This document shows, piece by piece, positions 1 through 4,827 of a stretch of DNA of 5,274 nt (position 1 is the first letter of the stretch; every line of letters begins with the position of its first letter). A program made the translations under genes and the position numbers. This DNA comes from Candidatus Zhuqueibacterota bacterium 4484_87. GTDB taxonomy: Bacteria; Zhuqueibacterota; Zhuqueibacteria; Thermofontimicrobiales; Thermofontimicrobiaceae. Where the stretch lies: NCBI GenBank assembly GCA_002085355.1, contig NATN01000255.1, positions 1 through 5,274 of the forward strand, in the 5' to 3' direction. The notes below the pieces were generated by a model. It was not told the origin of the DNA. It worked only from the letters and a program-made list of their open reading frames with translations, and searched no databases.

Positions 1-1
1 G

Positions 2-133
2 AACACTACGCCGCTTGCCGGACACGGAAGCACCATAGTCCCTCAGATAACAAAAGAACAAGCGATAGTTATATCAGAAATGACAAAAGCTTTTGTAAAT
101 ATTGAATATAAATCACGAACAAATTCACCATAG
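2..133 (+). CDS. C-terminal end of an unidentified protein (partial)
   Basis: This reading frame is open from the left edge and stops with TAG at 131-133, giving 43 residues. The peptide runs from NTTPLAGHGS through VISEMTKAFV to SRTNSP. Its composition looks protein-like, with an amphipathic stretch (about residues 17-33), while the frame-1 alternative that stops at 105 is richer in unusual residues. I do not recognise the family, and no domain can be assigned from so short a tail. It is on the same strand as the genes at 398-1583, with about 260 non-coding bases between. It could still be a chance open frame. Confidence 0.4.
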   Translation, partial: NTTPLAGHGSTIVPQITKEQAIVISEMTKAFVNIEYKSRTNSP

Positions 134-153
134 ACTTTAATAAAATGAGTTTT

Positions 154-320
154 GTACGGGGTCGGACCGTGGTAAAACATTTAATATTAAAAGAATTGTT
201 TTTTTTCAGGACCAAAAAAAAGCGATATAGGATTGAAAAGCGTATGTTCAGGTATTGAATACTGACCATGACAACAAAAAAGTTGTGGTTCAGGCGGGTC
301 GCAAATCGTAAAAGAAAATA
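154..320 (-). repeat. Diverged dispersed repeat, copy 1 (inverted relative to 3353-3464)
   Basis: This is the main content of the gene-less stretch 134-397. Read on the minus strand from 320, it begins with TATTTTCTTTTACGATTTGC and continues through about 42 bases that match 3353-3394 with about three substitutions. Then come a CTATATCGCT-type motif (213-231 on the plus strand) and CCCCGTAC (154-161), both found in the same order in the second copy. This copy has extra internal sequence, so the two differ by indels. Nothing coding is apparent. Two short near-palindromes, each with the core GTCGGACCG, lie at 161-169 and 335-343. Confidence 0.6.
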
Positions 321-330
321 TGGGGTTAAT

Positions 331-388
331 TGGAGTCGGACCGACCCAATTTCCCAGCTCAATTTCCCCCAATTTCCCCAAAATTGGA
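331..388. repeat. Two adjacent small inverted repeats upstream of the gene at 398
   Basis: ATTGGAGTCGG and CCGACCCAAT around 330-350 form a hairpin with almost no loop. A second hairpin, CAATTT-CCCC-AAAATTG, follows at about 370-387. They sit between the dispersed repeat and the first complete gene. In position they resemble an attC site following the repeat, but the arms lack the extrahelical bases and the core boxes. Their role is unknown. Confidence 0.4.
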
Positions 389-397
389 AAGAACAAA

Positions 398-913
398 ATG
401 GCAGTTAAAAAAAAATGGAAAATGAGCAAAAATCCTTTGTATAGGGGTGATGGGAAGGACTCTGTCTGTGTTCCTAATCCGAAAGCAGACGATTCTATTG
501 TCCGCCACATAATGTATTTTGAAGGACCAGGGCGAGAGACACCTTATCTGTCAACGTCAGAAGAGTATGAGCTTGCAGAAGAATTTTCAAATGGTTCAGT
601 TTGGGAAACCTTTGTAAAAATAGCCAAAAAAGAATCAGTTCAGCATATAAATCGTACAGAACTGTTATCACTGATGAAAGGAAACGGGAAAGGGAAAGCA
701 AAATGGCCGAATGCGTTTGAAGTGATGCAAGCCAGACGCTATGTGGAACAATGGGGCGAACATTTACTTGATTTTCGGAATGTTGACGATCCATCTACAG
801 TAACAAAAAAAAATTTTCAAAATCATGAAACCTCATTCCTGTCAGAATTGCTGGTTCAACGGCCTTCAATATGGGGCGCTTGGTTTGGCTGTCGGTTATT
901 GTGCTATGCATAA
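398..913 (+). CDS. Unknown 171-aa protein, overlapping the next gene
   Basis: I do not recognise this family. ATG at 398 is chosen because the first in-frame ATG (320) lies inside the dispersed repeat and its codons run through the hairpins at 331-388. A weak GGAAAG precedes 398, and ATG at 422 (MSKNPLYRG) is a further alternative. The product is mostly polar and charged, with a segment STSEEYELAEEFSNG near residue 52, several tryptophans and a Lys/Gly-rich patch (KGNGKGKAK). No signal peptide or membrane segment is seen. The last 30 codons overlap the next gene in another frame, and the overlap begins just after a run of nine A (805-813). The natural C-terminus may therefore differ: a one-base slip there would fuse this protein to the following one. 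Confidence 0.6.
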   Translation: MAVKKKWKMSKNPLYRGDGKDSVCVPNPKADDSIVRHIMYFEGPGRETPYLSTSEEYELAEEFSNGSVWETFVKIAKKESVQHINRTELLSLMKGNGKGKAKWPNAFEVMQARRYVEQWGEHLLDFRNVDDPSTVTKKNFQNHETSFLSELLVQRPSIWGAWFGCRLLCYA

Positions 914-1583
914 GAAAATATTAAACTTTCCAGATGGAACTGCATGCGGATCACACCTTCGCAAAGATCTGACTCTTGGCAGAGCATCAGAGGTATCGGA
1001 GATACATAAAAAAAAATATCCTGTCGAACTTATATGTCGAATAAATGATGGAAAACACTACGATAGAGATGTATCGGATGATCAAAAGGATATGGAACTG
1101 CTGAAAAGGGATCCTGTGGCAGACACAGTGACAGACTATGGTGAACTGGGCTCAACTATAGAATCACTGGCACAGTTAAAGGCCATGCCGGGAGTTCGGG
1201 CAGAGCTGGCAATGCTCAGTTTAGGCAGAGGATATACTAACAATTGCGTGTTGAATAATGGAAAGTGGACCAGTGGGGTACACCTGTATTGGTGGAGTCG
1301 AAGGAGACTGTCTCATATACCAGAGGTTCAGGTCACTGATTTGCGGAGTGTCGGAGCAACACAGTTATCGCAGGCAGCGCTGTCTCTGAATACCTTTAAT
1401 CTGAATAACTTGGCTAAATGGATAAAGTCCGAAGCAATCCCCCAACTTGATGCTCAGTTGTCAAAAAATCGCTATGTTGAGTTAGCGAACCAGTTGCATT
1501 CGGAAAGAACGGGCGCAGAGGCCCAACAAAACGCTGCACTTGACGGGGATTCCGCTGGCGATTCATCCCCGCCAGAGAGCTAA
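825..1583 (+). CDS. Unknown 252-aa protein with Cys/His zinc-like N-terminus
   Basis: The N-terminus holds three regularly built pairs: Cys6-x2-Cys9, Cys26-x2-His29 and Cys41-x2-His44. These are plausible metal ligands, although metal binding is an inference. Between them lies a Gly-rich stretch (GLQYGALGLAVGY). The rest is soluble, with no signal peptide. A basic aromatic patch (LYWWSRRR) lies near residues 155-162. ATG at 825 has no visible ribosome-binding site and overlaps the upstream gene by 89 bases. The frame is open back to a stop at 801-803, so either translational coupling or a frameshift at the A run (805-813) would explain its expression. Residues from about 233 to the end are encoded inside the attC-like site at 1521-1592, a common outcome when a cassette gene runs into its recombination site. 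The family is not recognised. Confidence 0.7.
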   Translation: MKPHSCQNCWFNGLQYGALGLAVGYCAMHKKILNFPDGTACGSHLRKDLTLGRASEVSEIHKKKYPVELICRINDGKHYDRDVSDDQKDMELLKRDPVADTVTDYGELGSTIESLAQLKAMPGVRAELAMLSLGRGYTNNCVLNNGKWTSGVHLYWWSRRRLSHIPEVQVTDLRSVGATQLSQAALSLNTFNLNNLAKWIKSEAIPQLDAQLSKNRYVELANQLHSERTGAEAQQNAALDGDSAGDSSPPES

Positions 1584-1592
1584 TCGTCAGTG
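1521..1592 (+). other. Degenerate attC-like site on the plus strand (attC4)
   Basis: The left core box is GCCCAAC (1521-1527), matching RYYYAAC exactly. The two arms are CTGCACTTGACGGGGAT (about 1534-1550) and ATCCCCGCCAGAGAG (about 1564-1578). They pair at CGGGGAT/ATCCCCG and, further out, with two mismatches, leaving an unpaired G and an unpaired A six bases apart in the left arm. This spacing is the same as in the clear attC sites on the other strand. The right core is GTCAGTG (1586-1592), one base off GTT, and the sequence then changes abruptly to group II intron-like sequence. The orientation is opposite to the other three attC sites and matches the plus-strand genes at 398-1583. Confidence 0.55.
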
Positions 1593-1800
1593 CGCCAAGC
1601 AAAGCTTGGTGCTTCTTACGGGGTGCAAGTCCCTGGCAGGCAAGGTCTGGCCAGCCACCTGTACCGAGTGTTGCGTGATCGGGAAGGACAGACACACCGT
1701 CAACGACCCACACGAAGCGCCGATAGGGAATCATACAGGCCGCAGGGGGAACGGGGGTTATTGGGGGGCTTGGGGCTGGCAACAGCCCCCGGCTATCCGA
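1590..1800 (+). mobile_element. Probable 5' fragment of a group II intron (domain I), no reverse transcriptase
   Basis: The segment starts GTGCGCC, like the GUGYG 5' end of bacterial group II introns. A hairpin follows at once (GCGCCAAGC / GCTTGGTGC, 1592-1613), then GGGGTGCAAGTCCC, a motif style typical of domain I of these introns. It ends with a GC-rich hairpin, GGGGCTG-GCAA-CAGCCCC (about 1774-1791), closed by a GNRA-type tetraloop. No intron-encoded protein, domain V or 3' end is visible before the antitoxin gene at 1833, so it is a truncated relic if it is an intron. It abuts the core of the attC-like site, which fits the known habit of some group IIC introns of inserting at attC. The intron call rests on sequence style and not on a fold calculation. 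Confidence 0.5.
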
Positions 1801-1832
1801 CTTTTAATTATGCAAGAAAATTAGGGGGTAAA

Positions 1833-2105
1833 ATGAGTTTTCCAGTTTTAGTAGAATCCGAAAAGGGACGGTTTGTCGCATCACTGGTGGGGATTCCAAA
1901 TGTCCGGGCTGCGGAACCGACACGTTCTCAGGCAATATTGTCTCTGAAAGCGAAAATCAATCAGAATGCTGAAACCGGAAAGTTACTTTTTTTAAAACCC
2001 GATGCGCCCGGTATTTCAACTCTTGCGGGAAAATACAAATCAGACCCGACGCTGCGTGACATATGCGAGGAAGCTTATAAAAAGCGTGACGAGGAGTATG
2101 GTTAA
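1833..2105 (+). CDS. Putative type II antitoxin partnered with a PIN toxin
   Basis: This encodes a 90-aa protein starting at ATG 1833, preceded by AGGGGG with good spacing. The longer open frame upstream runs through intron-like RNA sequence and is not used. The N-terminal half has a strand-strand-helix pattern (MSFPVLVESE, GRFVASLVGI, then RSQAILSLKAKI) reminiscent of HicB-fold antitoxins. The C-terminal part (about 65-90) is a charged helix, KYKSDPTLRDICEEAYKK, of the type that binds a toxin. The next frame starts within its stop (TAATG) and begins like a PIN nuclease, which is the main reason for the antitoxin call. If correct, the protein would neutralise the toxin and probably bind its own promoter. 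Since the toxin is broken, it would now be an orphan. Confidence 0.6.
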   Translation: MSFPVLVESEKGRFVASLVGIPNVRAAEPTRSQAILSLKAKINQNAETGKLLFLKPDAPGISTLAGKYKSDPTLRDICEEAYKKRDEEYG

Positions 2106-2206
2106 TGTTCGCTTTTGACACAAACATACTGACCGGGATTTTAATGGTACTGAATCCGCATGTTCCAATTCATCATCTTGGGGTATACCTAAAAAAAGAC
2201 GTGTGA
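2105..2206 (+). pseudogene. Truncated PIN-domain (VapC-type) toxin remnant
   Basis: ATG at 2105 overlaps the antitoxin stop by one base (TAATG), the usual coupling in toxin-antitoxin pairs. The first 13 residues, MFAFDTNILTGIL, match the start of PIN-domain ribonucleases, in which the Asp of the DTN motif (Asp5 here) is the first metal-binding acidic residue. After about residue 13-15 the similarity ends and the frame runs antisense into the GTPase gene until TGA at 2204-2206. The remaining acidic residues of the PIN active site are therefore missing and no active toxin can be made. The break lies near 2143-2147. Confidence 0.65.
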
Positions 2207-2600
2207 TGTTTTCAAATTGTTCACCACCAACACCGGGAGTGTCATAAATCACCAAATCGCTTGAAAATTCTATGCGATTTACAAGATGTGTTGTGTCCGC
2301 TGTTCGTTTTACTTCGGTTACAGGTTTGCCAAAGAGAGCATTGATTAAACTTGATTTTCCTGCGCTTGTCATGCCTACAAGAGCAATGCAAGGAGGTGTA
2401 CTCATATATATTCGGTGAAGAAGCAACGGCTACATGTTTGTTGTCTTCCAAAGAATCGTCCTCCCCCGTATTGACGATTTTATTTCCTGCCAAATTTTTC
2501 GTCCTGTTTCCAGAACATCTTCCGCAGTAGCAAAATCAATAACATGTTTAATAGCTTCGAGCGCTCTTTCAAATTTTGATTTTTTATTGCTGTCTGACAT
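2142..2600 (-). pseudogene. Decayed dynamin-like/Era-like GTPase gene, truncated at its 3' end
   Basis: From ATG at 2405 (MSTPPCIALVG) the minus strand encodes a clear G domain: P-loop GMTSAGKSS (residues 11-19), switch-region threonines around 36-39, and the G3 motif DTPG (55-58). GTPase-like sequence stops near residue 88 (HADSVPL, about 2142), so the NKxD specificity motif and everything after it are lost. The frame then continues meaninglessly to 2040 across the antitoxin gene. Upstream, ATG at 2600 opens the same frame with a helical N-terminus (MSDSNKKSKFERALEAIKHV) but meets TAG at 2430-2432. An acidic linker (GEDDSLEDNKHVAVASSPN) lies in the neighbouring frame. One base lost in the C run 2463-2467 and one gained near 2400 would join all three parts into one protein. 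The gene directly follows attC1, so it was probably a cassette gene. Confidence 0.65.
2430..2600 (-). CDS. N-terminal 56-aa open frame of the GTPase gene
   Basis: The frame begins MSDSNKKSKF and ends NM before TAG. AAGGT precedes the ATG at 2600 at a somewhat long distance. Residues about 8-43 are predicted by eye to be helical (ERALEAIKHVIDFATAEDV). It starts only about 30 bases from the end of attC1, the usual place for the first codon of a cassette gene. It most likely represents the N-terminal helix of the GTPase cut off by the frame disruption, but it could be translated alone. Confidence 0.45.
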   Translation of the reverse strand: MSDSNKKSKFERALEAIKHVIDFATAEDVLETGRKIWQEIKSSIRGRTILWKTTNM

Positions 2601-2628
2601 ATATTTACTTACCTTTTTACCTTCTTTA

Positions 2629-2717
2629 AACTAACGACCAAGTTCAGCGGCGGGCGGTTTTCCCGATCTGCTTCGTTACCGACTCGGCAGCCCGTCCGCT
2701 GCAACGCCGGGTTATTT
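2629..2717 (-). other. attC1 integron recombination site
   Basis: Read on the minus strand, the site begins AAATAAC (2717-2711) and ends GTTAGTT (2635-2629), matching the RYYYAAC and GTTRRRY core boxes apart from one or two positions. The arms are TTCAGCGGCGGGC (2643-2655) and GCCCGTCCGCTGCAA (2690-2704). They pair perfectly except for two extra bases in the second arm (T2695 and C2702), which are an A and a G on the minus strand. Such extrahelical bases set the strand choice of the integron integrase. The position of these bases shows that the array reads on the minus strand, in agreement with the genes on either side. Confidence 0.88.
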
Positions 2718-3270
2718 TTTGCTGAAACCGGGATATTTCACAGCCCGCTGTTCGGAATATTCTCAATTTTGCCAGAAATCGGAACGCTTTGCAATCCATT
2801 ATTCCAACAGTTTATTTTTGTTAAATCGAAGTGCTTCATTTCAAAAAAACATTAATAATCATAATCTTCATTTGAATCAGTCATGTCCTCTCCATCAACT
2901 ATATCCTCATCAGCAGAAGTTTCTATATGATAATCAATAGTTAAATTTTTATAGGGTTTTATAGCTTCCTTTAAATCGGCTTCTAACATGTTCTTGAATT
3001 TCCTTTCTGTTTTACTTATTTCAGTCGTAAAGCCTGATGTCACTGTAAATTCCAATGTTGCTCCATTTATAGATTTGTCAAATTCCAATTTATTAAAAGC
3101 GAGAAGCTGTGACTCTACTTGTGGAAAATTTAATTGCATCTCTATTGCTTCTCTAATATTGTCAGCATTCTCTTTTGTTTCTATTGGATAAATGCTTAAA
3201 TCAACTATTGTGTGCATAATAAATTCACCCTTTTTGCATGTAATTTCATACAAATTGTTAAAAAAATAAC
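2635..3270 (-). mobile_element. Integron gene cassette C (one gene, about 635 bp)
   Basis: The cassette is bounded by the GTT core of attC2 (near 3270) on its 5' side and by the core of its own attC1 (near 2635) on its 3' side. It holds one AT-rich gene (2852-3217) on the minus strand, about 47 bases of leader and about 134 bases of non-coding sequence (2718-2851) before attC1. One gene followed by an attC is the standard cassette plan. No promoter is evident in the short leader, so transcription probably comes from outside. Confidence 0.75.
2852..3217 (-). CDS. Unknown 121-aa cassette protein with acidic tail
   Basis: I do not recognise this protein. The start is placed at ATG 3217 (MHTIVDLSIYPI), which has AAAGGGTGA upstream. 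The earlier ATG at 3277 lies inside attC2 and is unlikely. The pattern suggests an alpha/beta fold: a first strand (residues 2-10), a helix (15-30), a strand near ATLEFTVTSGF (53-63), a helix (70-88), and a strand LTIDYHIET (92-100). A strongly acidic tail follows, from about residue 103 to the end (DEDIVDGEDMTDSNEDYDY). No signal peptide, membrane segment or catalytic motif is visible. The gene is much richer in A and T than the neighbouring cassette, as expected for cassettes acquired separately. Confidence 0.75.
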   Translation of the reverse strand: MHTIVDLSIYPIETKENADNIREAIEMQLNFPQVESQLLAFNKLEFDKSINGATLEFTVTSGFTTEISKTERKFKNMLEADLKEAIKPYKNLTIDYHIETSADEDIVDGEDMTDSNEDYDY

Positions 3271-3355
3271 GCTTCAATTCAGCGGCGGGCGGGGTTTAAA
3301 CTATGTGTTTCATTACCGATGCGCCCCGCCCGTCCGCTGCAATTTAGGGTTATAT
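3264..3355 (-). other. attC2 integron recombination site
   Basis: On the minus strand it starts ATATAAC (3355-3349) and ends GTTATTT (3270-3264). The arms TTCAGCGGCGGGCGGGG (3278-3294) and CCCCGCCCGTCCGCTGCAA (3324-3342) are fully complementary over 17 pairs, apart from the extra T3333 and C3340 in the second arm, which read A and G on the minus strand. The two extra bases hold the same positions as in attC1, and the arms of the two sites are nearly identical (CAGCGG-CGGGC). The two cassettes therefore probably belong to the same host type of array. The central loop of about 29 bases is unrelated to that of attC1. Confidence 0.9.
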
Positions 3356-3464
3356 TTTCTTTTACGATTTGCGACCTGCCCGAACCGCAACTTTTCTATA
3401 TCGCTCTTTTTGACTCCAAAAAGGGCGATATAGGCCCTGTTTTAAGCTAAAATAAACCCCGTAC
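3353..3464 (+). repeat. Diverged dispersed repeat, copy 2
   Basis: This stretch directly adjoins attC2 at the 3' end of cassette B. It begins TATTTTCTTTTACGATTTGC, matching 320 downward on the other strand over about 42 bases with about three differences, and ends with CCCCGTAC (3457-3464). It includes a full hairpin (3396-3433) of which copy 1 keeps only one arm. The repeat is non-coding in both places. Being next to attC2 here, it could be an array-specific 3' flank or a small mobile element. Confidence 0.6.
3396..3433. repeat. Strong hairpin, 17-bp arms, 4-base loop
   Basis: CTATATCGCTCTTTTTG pairs with CAAAAAGGGCGATATAG around the loop ACTC, with a single G-T wobble position. It lies 40 bases from attC2, inside the dispersed repeat. 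It could end transcription of the minus-strand genes before attC2, but no long U-run follows the stem, so a terminator role is only possible. Confidence 0.65.
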
Positions 3465-3496
3465 CCACCCCGCAGTTTGTTGGCGCTATTAGCTTA
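3443..3496. repeat. Short inverted repeat TAAGCTAA / TTAGCTTA
   Basis: TAAGCTAA (3443-3450) and TTAGCTTA (3489-3496) are exact reverse complements 38 bases apart. GTTGGCGC, identical to the core end of attC3, lies just inside the right arm. No paired arms with extrahelical bases are present, so it is not called an attC site. It may be a decayed site or coincidence. The remainder of the non-coding stretch 3434-3543 shows nothing else. Confidence 0.35.
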
Positions 3497-3543
3497 GAAT
3501 GTTTAGGTAAAGCCACTACGAATCCCACTCTGGCTGCGGTCTG

Positions 3544-3618
3544 GTACAGCAACTTGGAAATTCGTCCCCCCTTTGTCATTCTAAGAGAGGGGGGTGACGA
3601 ATTTACAAGTTGTGGTAC
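3544..3618. repeat. Long inverted repeat directly after the secreted-protein gene
   Basis: The left arm (3544-3572) includes CAACTTGGAAATTCGT followed by six C. The right arm (3588-3618) includes six G, TGACGAATTT and ACAAGTTG. The arms pair over nearly 29 positions, with a few mismatches or bulges and a 15-base loop. The right arm touches the stop codon of the gene at 3618-4181, so in that gene's mRNA the hairpin begins immediately after the stop. It could stabilise or terminate the transcript, but no U-run follows. A palindromic mobile repeat is the other possibility. Confidence 0.65.
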
Positions 3619-4181
3619 TAGTCGATCTGTCGCACGAGTGTGTATTCCCTCTTATCGGAAACCAAGTGTCCAGACCAGACCCCTCTCTTCTTAGCATCGT
3701 CTGAGTCTTCGCTCTCGTAGATTGCGACAATCGAAACGGTCCTAGATCTTCCGGCGTCAGGTGGGAGTATGTTTTTCCAGATGTCTGGATTAAACGTAAC
3801 ATCGATAACCAGTTTGTCTCTTGGATCGACAGATACGAAATCGGGAAAGTTCTTCTCCCAGTCTTTTTCTTTCTTCTTTGCAATCCACATGATACCTTTC
3901 TCGTCGGTGAACTGGAACCTCAAATTAAAATAGCCCCAGGAACACCACTCCCGCCACAGATTGACTCGGTGCTCCGATAAGTTCTCGATGATTACGTTAA
4001 AACGGGTCGCTTGACGACCCACTTGAATTGTTCTTTGGCCGTTGTGAATCGGCACTGCAATCGTGAGGGACAAGTCTGCCCGCTCCCCCTCTGCGGTATA
4101 TGCCGAGACGAGTATCAGAAGCAGACCGAGCGGCACCACCAACCACTGCCTACCCATTTTGTACGATGTCTTATGTGTCAT
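3618..4181 (-). CDS. Secreted or periplasmic beta-rich protein, 187 aa
   Basis: The start at 4181 has AAGGAG seven bases upstream. The N-terminus is a signal peptide: a basic start (MTHKTSYKMGRQW), a hydrophobic core (LVVPLGLLLILVSA), and likely cleavage near AYTA (residue 30). ATG at residue 9 would also give a signal peptide. The mature part looks like a single beta-sandwich: strands at LSLTIAV and FNVIIENLS, then a Trp-rich block around residues 74-93 (LWREWCSWGYFNL), NFPDFVSVDP (111-120) and LVIDVTF (124-130). From memory this resembles uncharacterised Ig-like proteins of planctomycetes, in which a WxxWxSWG block is followed by a NFP segment; a search is needed to confirm this. No catalytic residues are evident. 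It is probably co-transcribed with the gene upstream (4230-4799). Confidence 0.8.
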   Translation of the reverse strand: MTHKTSYKMGRQWLVVPLGLLLILVSAYTAEGERADLSLTIAVPIHNGQRTIQVGRQATRFNVIIENLSEHRVNLWREWCSWGYFNLRFQFTDEKGIMWIAKKKEKDWEKNFPDFVSVDPRDKLVIDVTFNPDIWKNILPPDAGRSRTVSIVAIYESEDSDDAKKRGVWSGHLVSDKREYTLVRQID

Positions 4182-4229
4182 ATGGAATCTCCTTAAGGTT
4201 CGGATTGATGTGTGACTGGCGACACTTCT

Positions 4230-4799
4230 CTAAGTGTACCGGTACGAAGGATACAACCTCTTCAATGTGGCTCCGTGATTCCGCATTTCGTCGGTCGTCG
4301 GTCGTCGAATCGCCGCAACACGGACTTCACCTGACGCCTTCCGATCGTAGCCCCAGTAGATTGCGACGAGATGATGCACATGCATCCCGGTGACCTCGGT
4401 CAACGCAAGGACGAACTGGGTCCATCGCCGACCCGTCGCCGGAGCCCGAGTCCCCGGTCCGTCGTGGAAGTCGGAGCCTCCCCTACCCCTGAATTCCGCG
4501 TCGGTAAAATAGAACGGCTTGCGGTCATCCGCTTTACATCCGCAGAGTGGATCGCCAGGCGCTGGGAACTTGTGGATCGACGGGTCGCCGAATCCGAACG
4601 GATCGACACGGGTCGCTCCGCAGGCACGACTCCACGCGTTGTTCGCAGTCACCGTCTGTACCCACCGAAGCGATTTCCCCGCTTCGGTGGGTATGTTGTG
4701 GGTCACCTGAATATCGACGCCTCTGGCGTGGATAGCGTATTTCGTGACCTGGATCTTCTTGTTTTGGTGTCGCTTGCCAAGTATTTTAAATTCTCGCAT
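4230..4799 (-). CDS. Unknown 189-aa protein, first gene of cassette B
   Basis: The start is set at ATG 4799 (MREFKILGKR) because GGAGGT lies eight bases upstream. The longer frame to 4919 would run back through attC3. No signal peptide or membrane segment is seen. Recognisable blocks are RWVQTV (residues 45-50), VDPF (65-68), a small Cys pair CGC (86-88), KPFYFTDAE (94-102), FHDGP (111-115), TQFVLAL (127-133) and IYWGYDR (147-153). This order, with a VDP-PFY-FxD-LxL-WGY layout, recalls uncharacterised proteins of environmental proteobacteria and planctomycetes; this is memory and not a search result. Function is unknown. The gene is strongly GC-rich compared with the 121-aa cassette gene, which suggests a different source. 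Confidence 0.75.
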   Translation of the reverse strand: MREFKILGKRHQNKKIQVTKYAIHARGVDIQVTHNIPTEAGKSLRWVQTVTANNAWSRACGATRVDPFGFGDPSIHKFPAPGDPLCGCKADDRKPFYFTDAEFRGRGGSDFHDGPGTRAPATGRRWTQFVLALTEVTGMHVHHLVAIYWGYDRKASGEVRVAAIRRPTTDEMRNHGATLKRLYPSYRYT

Positions 4800-4815
4800 T
4801 GCTACCTCCGGATAT
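4791..4815 (-). promoter_or_regulatory. Ribosome-binding site deciding the start at 4799
   Basis: On the minus strand CCGGAGGTAGCAATG places a strong GGAGGT sequence at a standard distance from ATG 4799. This settles the start and removes the 40-residue N-terminal extension read from attC3. Only about 30 bases separate the attC3 core from the ATG, as is typical at the 5' end of a cassette. Confidence 0.7.
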
Positions 4816-4827
4816 TTGGTTTCATTG

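Noticed and set aside
233..261. Sigma-70 promoter (TTGAAA, 17 bases, TGAATA) before the gene at 398
   Set aside because: The -10 match is poor, and an AT-rich region gives such hits by chance.
321..397. attC site on the plus strand after repeat copy 1
   Set aside because: The position and a few bases (AATTGGAGTCGGAC) resemble the start of attC2, but there is no GTT core and there are no paired arms with extrahelical bases.
187..794. Minus-strand open frames at 187-510 and 495-794
   Set aside because: They are antisense to the 171-aa gene or lie in repeats, without ribosome-binding sites or protein-like blocks.
805..811. Classical -1 programmed frameshift at A-AAA-AAA
   Set aside because: The heptamer is in the right phase, but the downstream gene lies in the +1 frame, so a -1 slip would not reach it.
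1590..1832. N-terminal extension of the antitoxin frame (open from 1590)
   Set aside because: It runs through intron-like hairpins with odd composition. ATG 1833 has a strong ribosome-binding site and starts the recognisable domain.
2719..2940. Plus-strand open frame after attC1
   Set aside because: It has no ribosome-binding site, runs antisense to the end of the 121-aa gene and has a low-complexity composition.
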